Shown piece after piece: positions 8,006-14,791 of a stretch of 64,000 nucleotides of DNA (its first letter is position 1; each line of letters starts with the position of its first letter). The translations under genes were made by a program, and so were the position numbers. The notes beneath the pieces were generated by a model. The model was not told the DNA's origin, ran no database searches, and saw nothing but the letters and a program-made list of their open reading frames with translations. The stretch lies in contig JAZUDI010000047.1 of NCBI GenBank assembly GCA_045639525.1, positions 1 to 64,000 on the forward strand, written 5' to 3'. This stretch comes from UBA1181 sp045639525 (lineage in GTDB: Bacteria > Bacteroidota > Bacteroidia > Bacteroidales > Paludibacteraceae).

Positions 8006-9152
8006 GGAACATTTCGTTTGAAAGTGAATTACGAAGGACTGAGTGACTAAAGAATGGCTGATATCCATATTCTTTATACAAAGAAGAAAGACAGTCATAC
8101 ATTTCGTATACATATTCTTCAGAAGGTTCCGACAATCCCAACTTCACACCTACAGCTTTGGGATCAAGGTGAAAGATGTTTGCACCAGGAACAACTCCTA
8201 AGTCTGCCATAAATCGAAAACCATCTTTCAAATCATTTATAGGGCTAATGCCTCCCACAAAATTGCACCACACTTTACCTTGTCCCCAAATTTTTACAGC
8301 CTTCTTATAAGTTTCAACAAGTGTATCAAAAGATGCGTATTTCTCTTTCCCTGGGCAATATAACTTGAATAAATCAGACCCCCACACTTCCATATTAAAG
8401 GAAGGGTGCTCTATTCCAGTTTCAAACAGCTGCAACAAATCATTTTCGTTGCTCGTTGGTAACAATGCGGAATTCCCTTTTATTTTTCCGTTCCATCTTT
8501 GAGGAATATGTTTTTTGATGACATTAAGAACATCGATATATCGTTTTGTTTCGAGTTTTCTATCCATCAAAGAGCCACCAGTTATGATCATCCAGTCTAG
8601 ATCCTTTTCATTATTAAAAGCTAATGTAATGGCCTCTTCGATTTTTTCCAATGATTTGTGGATAACAACTTCTTTATGGAGATTCTGAGTCGGTTGAAGA
8701 GAGCAGAAAGCACATGGCATGCCTTCATTCCAAAAATCACAATTTGCCACAATAAATAAATTGAGACAATTCGCTCCGTACACATTTAAATATTCCTTTA
8801 ATTTAGAACCATCCGATAGTTCAATATCCCAGATTTTTGGACGTGGCAAATAATCGATTGACGAAACAGAATCCCCCGTTCTTTCATCAATGACGCACTT
8901 AGAATCTCCAATTCTCTTAATGAGATATGGAGATGACGGACGTAGATGAGGGGCTACAACAATATCGCCAGGAAGGACCAATTCACTAGGGATTACTTGA
9001 CGCTTTGCCTGTTTTATCCAGTTGCTATCATTGTATCCATATTGATATTCCTTATAAATATCTCCTAACCCATAAAAAGCAGAATCATCAATTCTGATTC
9101 CGTTGAGAAGAAGTTGTAGCTTGAGAACTGCGCTATTCCTAAAAACTTCCAT
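7992..9152 (-). CDS. Radical SAM enzyme with CX8CX2C cluster motif
   Basis: A 386-residue protein. The segment CDFWNEGMPCAFC (C138, C147, C150) provides three cysteines for a [4Fe-4S] cluster with spacing CX8CX2C rather than the usual CX3CX2C. It is followed by MIITGGS (190-196), the GGE-like SAM-binding motif, and by further barrel strands with KGNSALLP and NMEVWGSD. Such wide first spacings are known in a few radical SAM groups (Elp3 has CX9CX2C), so it is plausible as a functional cluster. The first 125 residues form an extra domain with an SH3-like look. The reaction is unknown; radical SAM enzymes in nucleoside-antibiotic pathways make C-C bonds or remodel sugars. The ATG at 9152 overlaps the stop of the glycosyltransferase by one base. 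Confidence 0.7.
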   Translation of the reverse strand: MEVFRNSAVLKLQLLLNGIRIDDSAFYGLGDIYKEYQYGYNDSNWIKQAKRQVIPSELVLPGDIVVAPHLRPSSPYLIKRIGDSKCVIDERTGDSVSSIDYLPRPKIWDIELSDGSKLKEYLNVYGANCLNLFIVANCDFWNEGMPCAFCSLQPTQNLHKEVVIHKSLEKIEEAITLAFNNEKDLDWMIITGGSLMDRKLETKRYIDVLNVIKKHIPQRWNGKIKGNSALLPTSNENDLLQLFETGIEHPSFNMEVWGSDLFKLYCPGKEKYASFDTLVETYKKAVKIWGQGKVWCNFVGGISPINDLKDGFRFMADLGVVPGANIFHLDPKAVGVKLGLSEPSEEYVYEMYDCLSSLYKEYGYQPFFSHSVLRNSLSNEMFHGWL

Positions 9153-10264
9153 TATCTTCTAGTTTTTTGTTCAATAATCAGACCTGACAAATAGTAAGGA
9201 GACAAAAGCAAACACATTGTCGAGAATACAGGCCACGCAATTAGATATAAAAAAATAGCTATATTACGTGATTCTGGTCTGCCGGCAAAGTTTAATCCAA
9301 TATATTTAATTACAGCTTCCACAAAAAGTAATACAAATATAACAGGGTAAAAAAAAGCAACAATAAAGGCGAAGAAATCTACCCATAACGACCAATACCA
9401 AAGCAAAAACGAAGATGTAAAAGCAAGCGCCTTTTTAAAGGCCGTAGCCTTGAATAGTTTGTTATATGATTTTACCAATACAATATTTCCTGCGGTCCAT
9501 CTTGTCTTCTGCATCAAATAGGACTTAAGGGATGTTCGTTCTATTTCTGCACAAACAGGTCTATGGTATGTTTTAACAATGAACTTCCTTTCTAGAAGGT
9601 TAATTGTTGCAATTACATCGTCTTGAATAGCATCAGTATCAATAATGCTAATATACTTTTCTCGATTCGCAAGCATACAATAGCCACTTAAATTTGAGAC
9701 TCCATACGCATCCCTACCAGCCCTAACTATTCGTTGTCTCATATACCTGTCTGTTTCAGCAATCGCAAAAAGTAATGAATTCATATCTGATGATATTCCA
9801 ACAGAATAAGGACATAAGAAATCAACTCCAGTTTCATTAAAATATGAGACAAAGTTATATACCTCTTCCTTTATCAATGATATGTCAGCATCTAGAATAA
9901 GGACTTTTCCTTTGGTTGACAGCTTTAAACATTTGACTTGTGCTTTAATCTTTCCCAGTGATTCCTCGTTATAAATCATTTTTACATCAGGAAATTCTTT
10001 CTTTAACTGGGAACTGCCATCTTCTTTACAGCCATCAATACATAGGATTATATTCTTAAATCCAACTGACAAAATATTAGATATACAATTCCGAATAAGT
10101 TCGGTATTTTCATAAGCAGCAACAATCACATCAAATTCGTCCAAATTGGCGTTTGATGTAACTATTTCTTTATTACAGATATTACGTTGTCTGATGCTTT
10201 GCAAAACAAATACCAAAAGTACTGTTATTTGTATAGAAAGCAAAAAGAAAAATATATATTTCAT
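9152..10264 (-). CDS. Membrane-bound GT2 glycosyltransferase
   Basis: A transmembrane helix at residues 3-21 anchors a GT-A catalytic domain. The family motifs are FDVIVAAYENTELIRNC (48-64), a DxD-like ILDADISL (about 122-129), and QKTRW (about 252-256), matching the Q-x-x-R-W acceptor motif of processive GT2 enzymes. Two or three membrane helices occupy about 280-365. It should transfer a sugar from a nucleotide sugar on the cytoplasmic face of the inner membrane, perhaps extruding the product. In a cluster of small soluble enzymes this membrane enzyme is likely the assembly or export-side step. It overlaps the HIT gene by 4 bp (ATGA). Confidence 0.75.
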   Translation of the reverse strand: MKYIFFFLLSIQITVLLVFVLQSIRQRNICNKEIVTSNANLDEFDVIVAAYENTELIRNCISNILSVGFKNIILCIDGCKEDGSSQLKKEFPDVKMIYNEESLGKIKAQVKCLKLSTKGKVLILDADISLIKEEVYNFVSYFNETGVDFLCPYSVGISSDMNSLLFAIAETDRYMRQRIVRAGRDAYGVSNLSGYCMLANREKYISIIDTDAIQDDVIATINLLERKFIVKTYHRPVCAEIERTSLKSYLMQKTRWTAGNIVLVKSYNKLFKATAFKKALAFTSSFLLWYWSLWVDFFAFIVAFFYPVIFVLLFVEAVIKYIGLNFAGRPESRNIAIFLYLIAWPVFSTMCLLLSPYYLSGLIIEQKTRR

Positions 10265-10914
10265 AGTTCAAATCTGCTATTTAATTTGACATATTCAATT
10301 GTTTTCTGAACATTGCTTCGACATTCATCCGTAGAGAATGTTATGCGCCAATTATAACTAAGTTGGCAATATGGTTGTAACATCATACGTAGAAATTGAT
10401 GAGGAAGTTGGTGTGCTGGATACGCAAATCTCTGACCTTGTATCTCATAAAAAATATATGGTTGTTTGTCGAGATATAATGTACGCAAAATATTATGAGA
10501 TGCCACGACTTTTGTCGAAGTGATGCACCCAGACTGTAACACATATTCATCTATCAATTCTGCAGTCATGTTTGTTGGCCTTGGCATAATATGCATATGC
10601 GCATGGTCAACAGAAGCACCACCCTCGCCATCAATAACAGCTCCGTGTTCAAAGATCAATAAATCACCTGTATCAAGCAACTTTTCGGAAATATTTTTGA
10701 TTTTGGTAAGTATTGAAACATCTTCTATTTCCCCAAAACTAGCAAAATGTTTAGTTGGAATCACCAATAAATGACCTGTAACCAAAGGGGATAAGTCAGG
10801 AGAAATTGAAAATTCATTATCTTCATAAAAATACATTTTTCTTACATCATAACCATTTTTAGACAAAAAATCTTTTCGGTTATTCCCACAAAAAGGACAA
10901 TTATTCATACTCAC
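10261..10914 (-). CDS. HIT-family nucleotide hydrolase/transferase
   Basis: The N-terminus holds CPFC (residues 6-9), the zinc-type motif of many HIT proteins. ISPLVTGHLLVIPTKHF-like sequence follows at about 41-58, and the histidine triad DHAHMHIMPRP lies at about 104-114 with the nucleophile His in HAHMH. HIT enzymes cleave or transfer nucleotidyl groups (AMP, ADP, GMP, UMP) on phosphoester or phosphoramidate bonds. The protein has about 217 residues, longer than simple Hint proteins (about 110-140), with an extra C-terminal domain after residue 125 containing ILRTLYLDKQPYIFYE, more like Ap4A phosphorylase-type enzymes. Start and stop overlap neighbouring genes by one and four bases. Confidence 0.7.
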   Translation of the reverse strand: MSMNNCPFCGNNRKDFLSKNGYDVRKMYFYEDNEFSISPDLSPLVTGHLLVIPTKHFASFGEIEDVSILTKIKNISEKLLDTGDLLIFEHGAVIDGEGGASVDHAHMHIMPRPTNMTAELIDEYVLQSGCITSTKVVASHNILRTLYLDKQPYIFYEIQGQRFAYPAHQLPHQFLRMMLQPYCQLSYNWRITFSTDECRSNVQKTIEYVKLNSRFEL

Positions 10915-11360
10915 TAGTATTTGTTGAGTTCATTGAGTTTTTCTAATCCCCACCACATAGGCATCAACTCACCCAAAGTAATTATTTTTCGACTTTCATA
11001 TTCGGTAATAATTTCGGTGTCTCGGTTGTCTATTGAAAGTTGCAACAGAAACTCTCGACATGCACCGCAAGGTATAGAAAGGTATCCTAATGGAGGCATA
11101 TCTCTAAATGTTGCAATTCTCTTAATTTTTGTTTGTCCGCTATTGGCGAACATATTTATCGCAGCAACTCTTTCTGCACAAAGATTTCCAACTCCGCCAC
11201 AACTTCTTATGCAAAATCCAGTGTATACATCTCCATTCTCAGCTTCTATCGCACATACTACATGATGGGAATAGATAAAAGGAGAAGAATAATGAGGATG
11301 GTACAATCCAAGAGCAGCCTTATATAATTTTTCCCAAATGTCTATATCTCGTATTATCAT
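10914..11360 (-). CDS. Cytidine-deaminase-superfamily enzyme, first gene of the operon
   Basis: A 148-residue protein with the two zinc motifs of the cytidine deaminase fold: CAER (residues 61-64, zinc Cys plus catalytic Glu) and PCGAC (about 92-96). Length equals that of tetrameric bacterial cytidine deaminases and blasticidin-S deaminase. The reaction should be hydrolytic deamination of a cytosine-like base or related amidine. The sequence IRSCGGVGNLC before the first motif departs from housekeeping Cdd proteins, and the operon context suggests a pathway enzyme or a self-resistance deaminase. The start at 11360 is the first ATG after an inverted repeat (11386-11412). Confidence 0.65.
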   Translation of the reverse strand: MIIRDIDIWEKLYKAALGLYHPHYSSPFIYSHHVVCAIEAENGDVYTGFCIRSCGGVGNLCAERVAAINMFANSGQTKIKRIATFRDMPPLGYLSIPCGACREFLLQLSIDNRDTEIITEYESRKIITLGELMPMWWGLEKLNELNKY

Positions 11361-11385
11361 AATAGAATTTCTTATATGGTATCAA

Positions 11386-11412
11386 TAGTGTCCCGATTTT
11401 AACTGGACACTA
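11386..11412. promoter_or_regulatory. Inverted repeat upstream of the seven-gene operon
   Basis: TAGTGTCC at 11386-11393 and GGACACTA at 11405-11412 are perfect 8-bp inverted repeats separated by 11 bp, ending 26 bp before the first start codon. They could be a regulator site or the scar of an insertion-sequence end; no transposase is nearby. No convincing -33/-7 pair is visible beside them. Confidence 0.4.
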
Positions 11413-11428
11413 ATGAAAATTAATCATT

Positions 11429-11656
11429 TTACTTCTTCACAGGATTCGGTTTACAAAAGACCGTCCTAGCTACTCTCATCGCATATCCATCATCTTTATG
11501 GTCTGGATAATCTAGGTCGTATCTTGATTCTCGACTTCCACTCACGTAATCATGCATCTCAGAGGAAAGTCCTTTTAAACACTCTGTAGTTACCTTTGTC
11601 AACTGGTTAGTAACAAAACTCCCAGCTATAATAGCAGCATTTCCTAAAAAACTCAT
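11429..11656 (-). CDS. Small hypothetical protein
   Basis: A 75-residue protein with a hydrophobic N-terminal segment (FLGNAAIIAGSFVTNQL) and a charged C-terminal half ending CKPNPVKK. It has one of the few clear ribosome-binding sites in the window, AAGAAAGGAG seven bases before the ATG, which supports a real gene and suggests a mobile-element origin. No family recognised. Confidence 0.5.
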   Translation of the reverse strand: MSFLGNAAIIAGSFVTNQLTKVTTECLKGLSSEMHDYVSGSRESRYDLDYPDHKDDGYAMRVARTVFCKPNPVKK

Positions 11657-11686
11657 TGTGACTCCTTTCTTGTTTATGAGAAAAAC

Positions 11687-11953
11687 CTACAAATTAAAAC
11701 CTACTTTAAAGATTGAATCATTAGAATCGTAGTCCGCCCCCCATTCTGCACACAAATCCTCAAAGTCACTCCAAAAATCGCTTTCCCATTCGTAATAATT
11801 TTCTTCTATATCGGTATCGATTTCAATTTCTACAGCTCCTTGCCCGTTTGAAAACCATTTCTCATTATATGACCAAGAATCGTCATATTCAGTGTAACTT
11901 TCCACTAAATCTTCAAGTTCATCACAGAAATCATTAAAATCTCTTTTTCTCAT
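11687..11953 (-). CDS. Small acidic hypothetical protein
   Basis: An 88-residue very acidic protein, rich in Asp, Glu, Trp and Tyr (FWSDFEDLCAEWGADYDSND). No signal peptide. Composition recalls DNA-mimic or immunity-type proteins but this is only a resemblance. It lies in the run of five short leftward genes between 11429 and 12879. Confidence 0.5.
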   Translation of the reverse strand: MRKRDFNDFCDELEDLVESYTEYDDSWSYNEKWFSNGQGAVEIEIDTDIEENYYEWESDFWSDFEDLCAEWGADYDSNDSIFKVGFNL

Positions 11954-12067
11954 TGTTTATTAAGTTTACTATTAATGTCAACATTTACGGTCAAGTCTAC
12001 ATTCATGCAAGTTCTTTCCTCTCGCATTTCATAAGGAAAGATATTTCGCTCCAATTAAGAATGGGAA

Positions 12068-12253
12068 TTACTCCTCTTGCTTACCTTTTAACACGATTTC
12101 TTTCACTGCTTCGATTACAGCATAAGATAAACCAAGCAATACCATCAAACCAATGGCCTTAAGTTTATCTTCAGGAGGAAGATTCTCAACCAGTTCCTTT
12201 AAACCTTGTAACCCCTTCTTTGAGGCTTCGCTTACCATTTCCTTTGTAACCAT
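12068..12253 (-). CDS. Small membrane-associated hypothetical protein
   Basis: A 61-residue protein with an amphipathic N-terminal half (VSEASKKGLQGLKELVENL) and a hydrophobic segment KAIGLMVLLGLSYAVIEAV followed by a lysine-rich tail. It may be a single-helix membrane peptide. It precedes, in transcription order follows, the DUF1232 gene. No family recognised. Confidence 0.45.
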   Translation of the reverse strand: MVTKEMVSEASKKGLQGLKELVENLPPEDKLKAIGLMVLLGLSYAVIEAVKEIVLKGKQEE

Positions 12254-12306
12254 TATTTTGCTTTTATGATTTCACTTTACAATTTCACATTTAGGTCAAG
12301 AACAAA

Positions 12307-12618
12307 TCACCCGAACCACTCCTGACACTTCTTCTCTGCTTTTGCAATAACATTTGAAGATGCAGAAATTCTAATTCTAGCAACCGCACCACTCACTATT
12401 CCTGCATCATCCACAAAACCGCCCGGCATTGCATCTGGAATAGCATCCAACGGACTAATAAAATAAGCAATAGCACCTATAATAATCGCTTTGTCAGCAG
12501 GTGACGCATCAGGGAAAGCATAAAAGAGAATTAAAACATTCTTTACCAAAGTATATCCCGCTTCCTTTGCATATTTTTTTATGTGTGCCCACATTCCTTG
12601 TTCATCTAATTGTGCCAT
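12307..12618 (-). CDS. DUF1232 (YkvA-type) protein
   Basis: A 103-residue protein with the DUF1232 core: AIIIGAIAYFISPLDAIPD (about residues 46-64) followed by GFVDDAGIVSGAVARI. In this family the core forms a membrane hairpin with the conserved SPLDAIPD turn. Function of the family is not established. It lies among small accessory genes and is transcribed with them leftward. Confidence 0.75.
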   Translation of the reverse strand: MAQLDEQGMWAHIKKYAKEAGYTLVKNVLILFYAFPDASPADKAIIIGAIAYFISPLDAIPDAMPGGFVDDAGIVSGAVARIRISASSNVIAKAEKKCQEWFG

Positions 12619-12657
12619 AAGATTCTATTTCTTGAATTAATAATTATCACTCATCTT

Positions 12658-12879
12658 TCACCCCACCTTCTCCACATCCAGCCAAGCCGTGCTCAAGCAC
12701 CCAGCCTTCTTGATATCCACACCATACATGCGCATAAAGGCATCGACAACCTCTTGGCCGCCGTTGGTACATACTGGATTGTTGAACGAATTGGTTACTA
12801 CCTGCACAGACATCCCCGGCTCTATCATAATACCGTTGGTCTGCTTTCTGACTTTCGTCGTTACTCTAAAAATCGGCAT
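12658..12879 (-). CDS. DUF6140-like small protein
   Basis: A 73-residue protein starting MPIFRVTTKVRKQTNGI, with IEPGMSVQV and EVVDAFMRMYGVDIKKAGCL in the second half. From memory this resembles DUF6140, a short Bacteroides family common on mobile elements; the match is not verified. It is the first gene of the small-gene run. The remnant at 12897-13152 lies immediately upstream. Confidence 0.6.
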   Translation of the reverse strand: MPIFRVTTKVRKQTNGIMIEPGMSVQVVTNSFNNPVCTNGGQEVVDAFMRMYGVDIKKAGCLSTAWLDVEKVG

Positions 12880-12896
12880 ACCTTCCTCAATTTTTC

Positions 12897-13152
12897 ATGA
12901 TACATAAAATTTCAACTCACTACAGGTTTCCAAGTAGACCACCACGCAAAAAAAACGTGGAGCCAGACTTAGTCGCCCGTTCCACGATGTAAAGGCCTTC
13001 GCATTGCCCCGTTAGTCAGAACGAGCAACGTAGTCAGCCCCACGATACAAACACTTCAAGGCAAACCATGGGTTGCCCTCAAGTTCATATACCATCTGTT
13101 GGGGCGTCCCCGTTGCTTTGTTTTTGACCAACGATTTGAAGTTGCGAAGTTC
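12897..13152 (-). pseudogene. Small gene broken by an in-frame TAA
   Basis: On the minus strand the frame from 13152 encodes ELRNFKSLVKNKATGTPQ, then QMVYELEGNPWFALKCLY, then RGADYVARSD and a TAA at 13014-13012, and continues open as RGNAKAFTSWNGRLSL to a stop near 12897. The protein-like composition on both sides of the TAA, and continuation without a frame change, point to one nonsense change (for example AAA to TAA). No ATG is in frame; a TAA precedes the segment. The family is not recognised. This fills most of the 12880-13375 gap; the rest (13174-13375) is AT-rich with a promoter-like pair. Confidence 0.5.
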
Positions 13153-13173
13153 TTACATCGTCAAAACCAAAGC
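13115..13173. repeat. Long imperfect hairpin at the start of the gene remnant
   Basis: GCTTTGTTTTTGAC at 13115-13128 pairs with GTCAAAACCAAAGC at 13160-13173 at 13 of 14 positions, around a 31-base loop. There is no T run, so it is not an ordinary terminator. It straddles the beginning of the remnant at 12897-13152. Confidence 0.5.
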
Positions 13174-13239
13174 GTACAGTAACGCCTTATTTTTTCCATA
13201 CCAATAAGTACTGCTCTTAGCACTCAAATGTAATTATTA

Positions 13240-13269
13240 CAAAATTAACATTTTTATGATATATCCAAA
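13240..13269 (-). promoter_or_regulatory. Candidate promoter for the small-gene run
   Basis: On the minus strand TTTG (13269-13266) and TAATTTTG (13247-13240) are separated by 18 bp, close to the Bacteroidetes -33/-7 layout. It would transcribe the remnant and the five small genes below it. Confidence 0.4.
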
Positions 13270-13375
13270 ATAATCCCAACAAAATTATTCGTGAAACAAA
13301 CGCAATTTAACCACTTTCTCACCCATTAGACAAACAAAACACCATCATACTTCAAACCACGTAGACCAATGCGCG

Positions 13376-14677
13376 CTATTCGGTAAGTGGATACGGAATA
13401 GGGGGCAGGGAATTAATACTCATAAGCCAATCCAAAACCGGAATAACTTCAATGTGTACTCCATCGCATATGATTTCCTCATTCTCATCCCATGTAATAA
13501 TCATAGGCTTAACATCTTTGTTTGTGGTCGCATATCGACATAAGGCGCCTACTTCCCTTCCTCTCGTCAAATCATCCTTAATTGAGTAAGACACCTGTAA
13601 AGCAGTGTTGGTTTCAGAAATGTAAAAATCAATTTCTTTCTCCCCTTTTAGATAAACGATATTTTCTCTACCATATTTTTTGCACAATGTGACAGCGACA
13701 ATGTTTTCCAGTAAAGCAGTATCCGAATCTACTAAAAACAAGTTTAATATACCATTATCTATAAAATAGTATTTTTTAACACTCTCGCGTTCTCCCGTTT
13801 TGGCATATCCATTTTCGATTGGCAATATAAGCCACGAATCCACGGCATACGAAATATACTCGCTCACAGTGTTTACGGTAACGGATTGCCCCGTCGATTT
13901 GATAATATTTTGCAACCTATTGAGAGAAGTCGGCTGTTTTACACTTTCAGCCAATTTCTTTATAATCAATCCCATCACTTTGGAATTGCGAATATTGTTG
14001 CGAGCACATATATCACCTAAATATATTTTTTGATATAGGCTCTGAAGCATAGATCGTTTGTCCTTAAAATTGACAATTTCAGGCAATCCTCCGAACTTGA
14101 AATATTCAGAGAACATTGCATTCATCCTGGAATATCGAATGGTAGAGTATCTCCAATCGCTAGTCACATCTACATTCTTTGCTTTTAGATGTTCTTCAAA
14201 AGAATACGGGAATATATCACAAATAAGAAATCTTCCTCCCAATGTAGTCGCAACATCGCTACTCAACATCTTTGCATTACTTCCAGTCACATATATTGTA
14301 TATTTGGCATCAGCCAAACGTCTCACAAATTTATCCCAACGTGGCACATTTTGAATTTCATCAAAAAAAAGTATCGGTTTTGTATCCGAACCAGCCATCT
14401 CATAGTGGACCTCTAATATTGAATTAAGATCTTCTGCCTGCATCTCCGACAATCGTTCATCCTCAAAGTTCACAAACAAAATATTCTTTCTGTCAACTCC
14501 ATCTCGCAATAACTGATTCAAACGTTGATATAGAATATATGTTTTCCCGACACGACGAAGCCCAACAAACACATAATTTGCGTTTTCCTCAAACTCAAAT
14601 GGTCTTTCAACAACGTCAAGAGACGCAATCTCCTCACGCTTGTCTATAATGCATTGCCTTATTATGTTTTTATTCAT
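13376..14677 (-). CDS. AAA ATPase with DUF4143 domain (ATPase 1)
   Basis: Start chosen at the ATG 14677 (MNKNIIRQC), since the region upstream is promoter; the longer frame to 14746 is unlikely. Residues 35-46 hold Walker A as GLRRVGKT, Walker B is ILFFDEIQNVP (about 100-110), sensor I is in VTGSNAKMLSS, and the C-terminal half is the DUF4143 domain with a restriction-endonuclease-like end (KGEKEIDFYIS). This family is abundant and variable in Bacteroides; its role is not established. It is closely related to the ATPase at 32346-33596, sharing GSNAKMLSSDVATTLGGR. A large inverted repeat covers its promoter. Confidence 0.8.
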   Translation of the reverse strand: MNKNIIRQCIIDKREEIASLDVVERPFEFEENANYVFVGLRRVGKTYILYQRLNQLLRDGVDRKNILFVNFEDERLSEMQAEDLNSILEVHYEMAGSDTKPILFFDEIQNVPRWDKFVRRLADAKYTIYVTGSNAKMLSSDVATTLGGRFLICDIFPYSFEEHLKAKNVDVTSDWRYSTIRYSRMNAMFSEYFKFGGLPEIVNFKDKRSMLQSLYQKIYLGDICARNNIRNSKVMGLIIKKLAESVKQPTSLNRLQNIIKSTGQSVTVNTVSEYISYAVDSWLILPIENGYAKTGERESVKKYYFIDNGILNLFLVDSDTALLENIVAVTLCKKYGRENIVYLKGEKEIDFYISETNTALQVSYSIKDDLTRGREVGALCRYATTNKDVKPMIITWDENEEIICDGVHIEVIPVLDWLMSINSLPPIPYPLTE

Positions 14678-14687
14678 GATCGTATTT

Positions 14688-14737
14688 TGTTCAGTATAAT
14701 GCACAAAAATAGAGAATTTTATGCAGTATACCGAACA
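14688..14737 (-). promoter_or_regulatory. Promoter of ATPase 1 enclosed by 16-bp inverted repeats
   Basis: TGTTCAGTATAATGCA (14688-14703) and TGCAGTATACCGAACA (14722-14737) are inverted repeats matching at 14 of 16 positions, separated by 18 bp. On the minus strand the -7 element TATTTTTG is 14711-14704 and a -33 TTCG is 14735-14732, exactly 20 bp apart. The half-sites therefore sit on both promoter elements, as expected for a dimeric or tetrameric repressor. The start codon is 11 bp from the inner half-site. Confidence 0.6.
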
Positions 14738-14791
14738 AGATAACATTTTATTTGCTCAGAATAGGGGGCAAGCGATAAAACACACGCTGAG

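Noticed and set aside
5890..11360. The seven-gene operon as a capsule or O-antigen locus
   Set aside because: There is only one glycosyltransferase, no flippase, polymerase or sugar-nucleotide synthesis gene, and the remaining enzymes act on nucleotides or small molecules.
12900..13200. A structured non-coding RNA in the gap before ATPase 1
   Set aside because: On the minus strand most of it reads as protein with one in-frame TAA, so a broken gene explains it better; only the hairpin remains unexplained.
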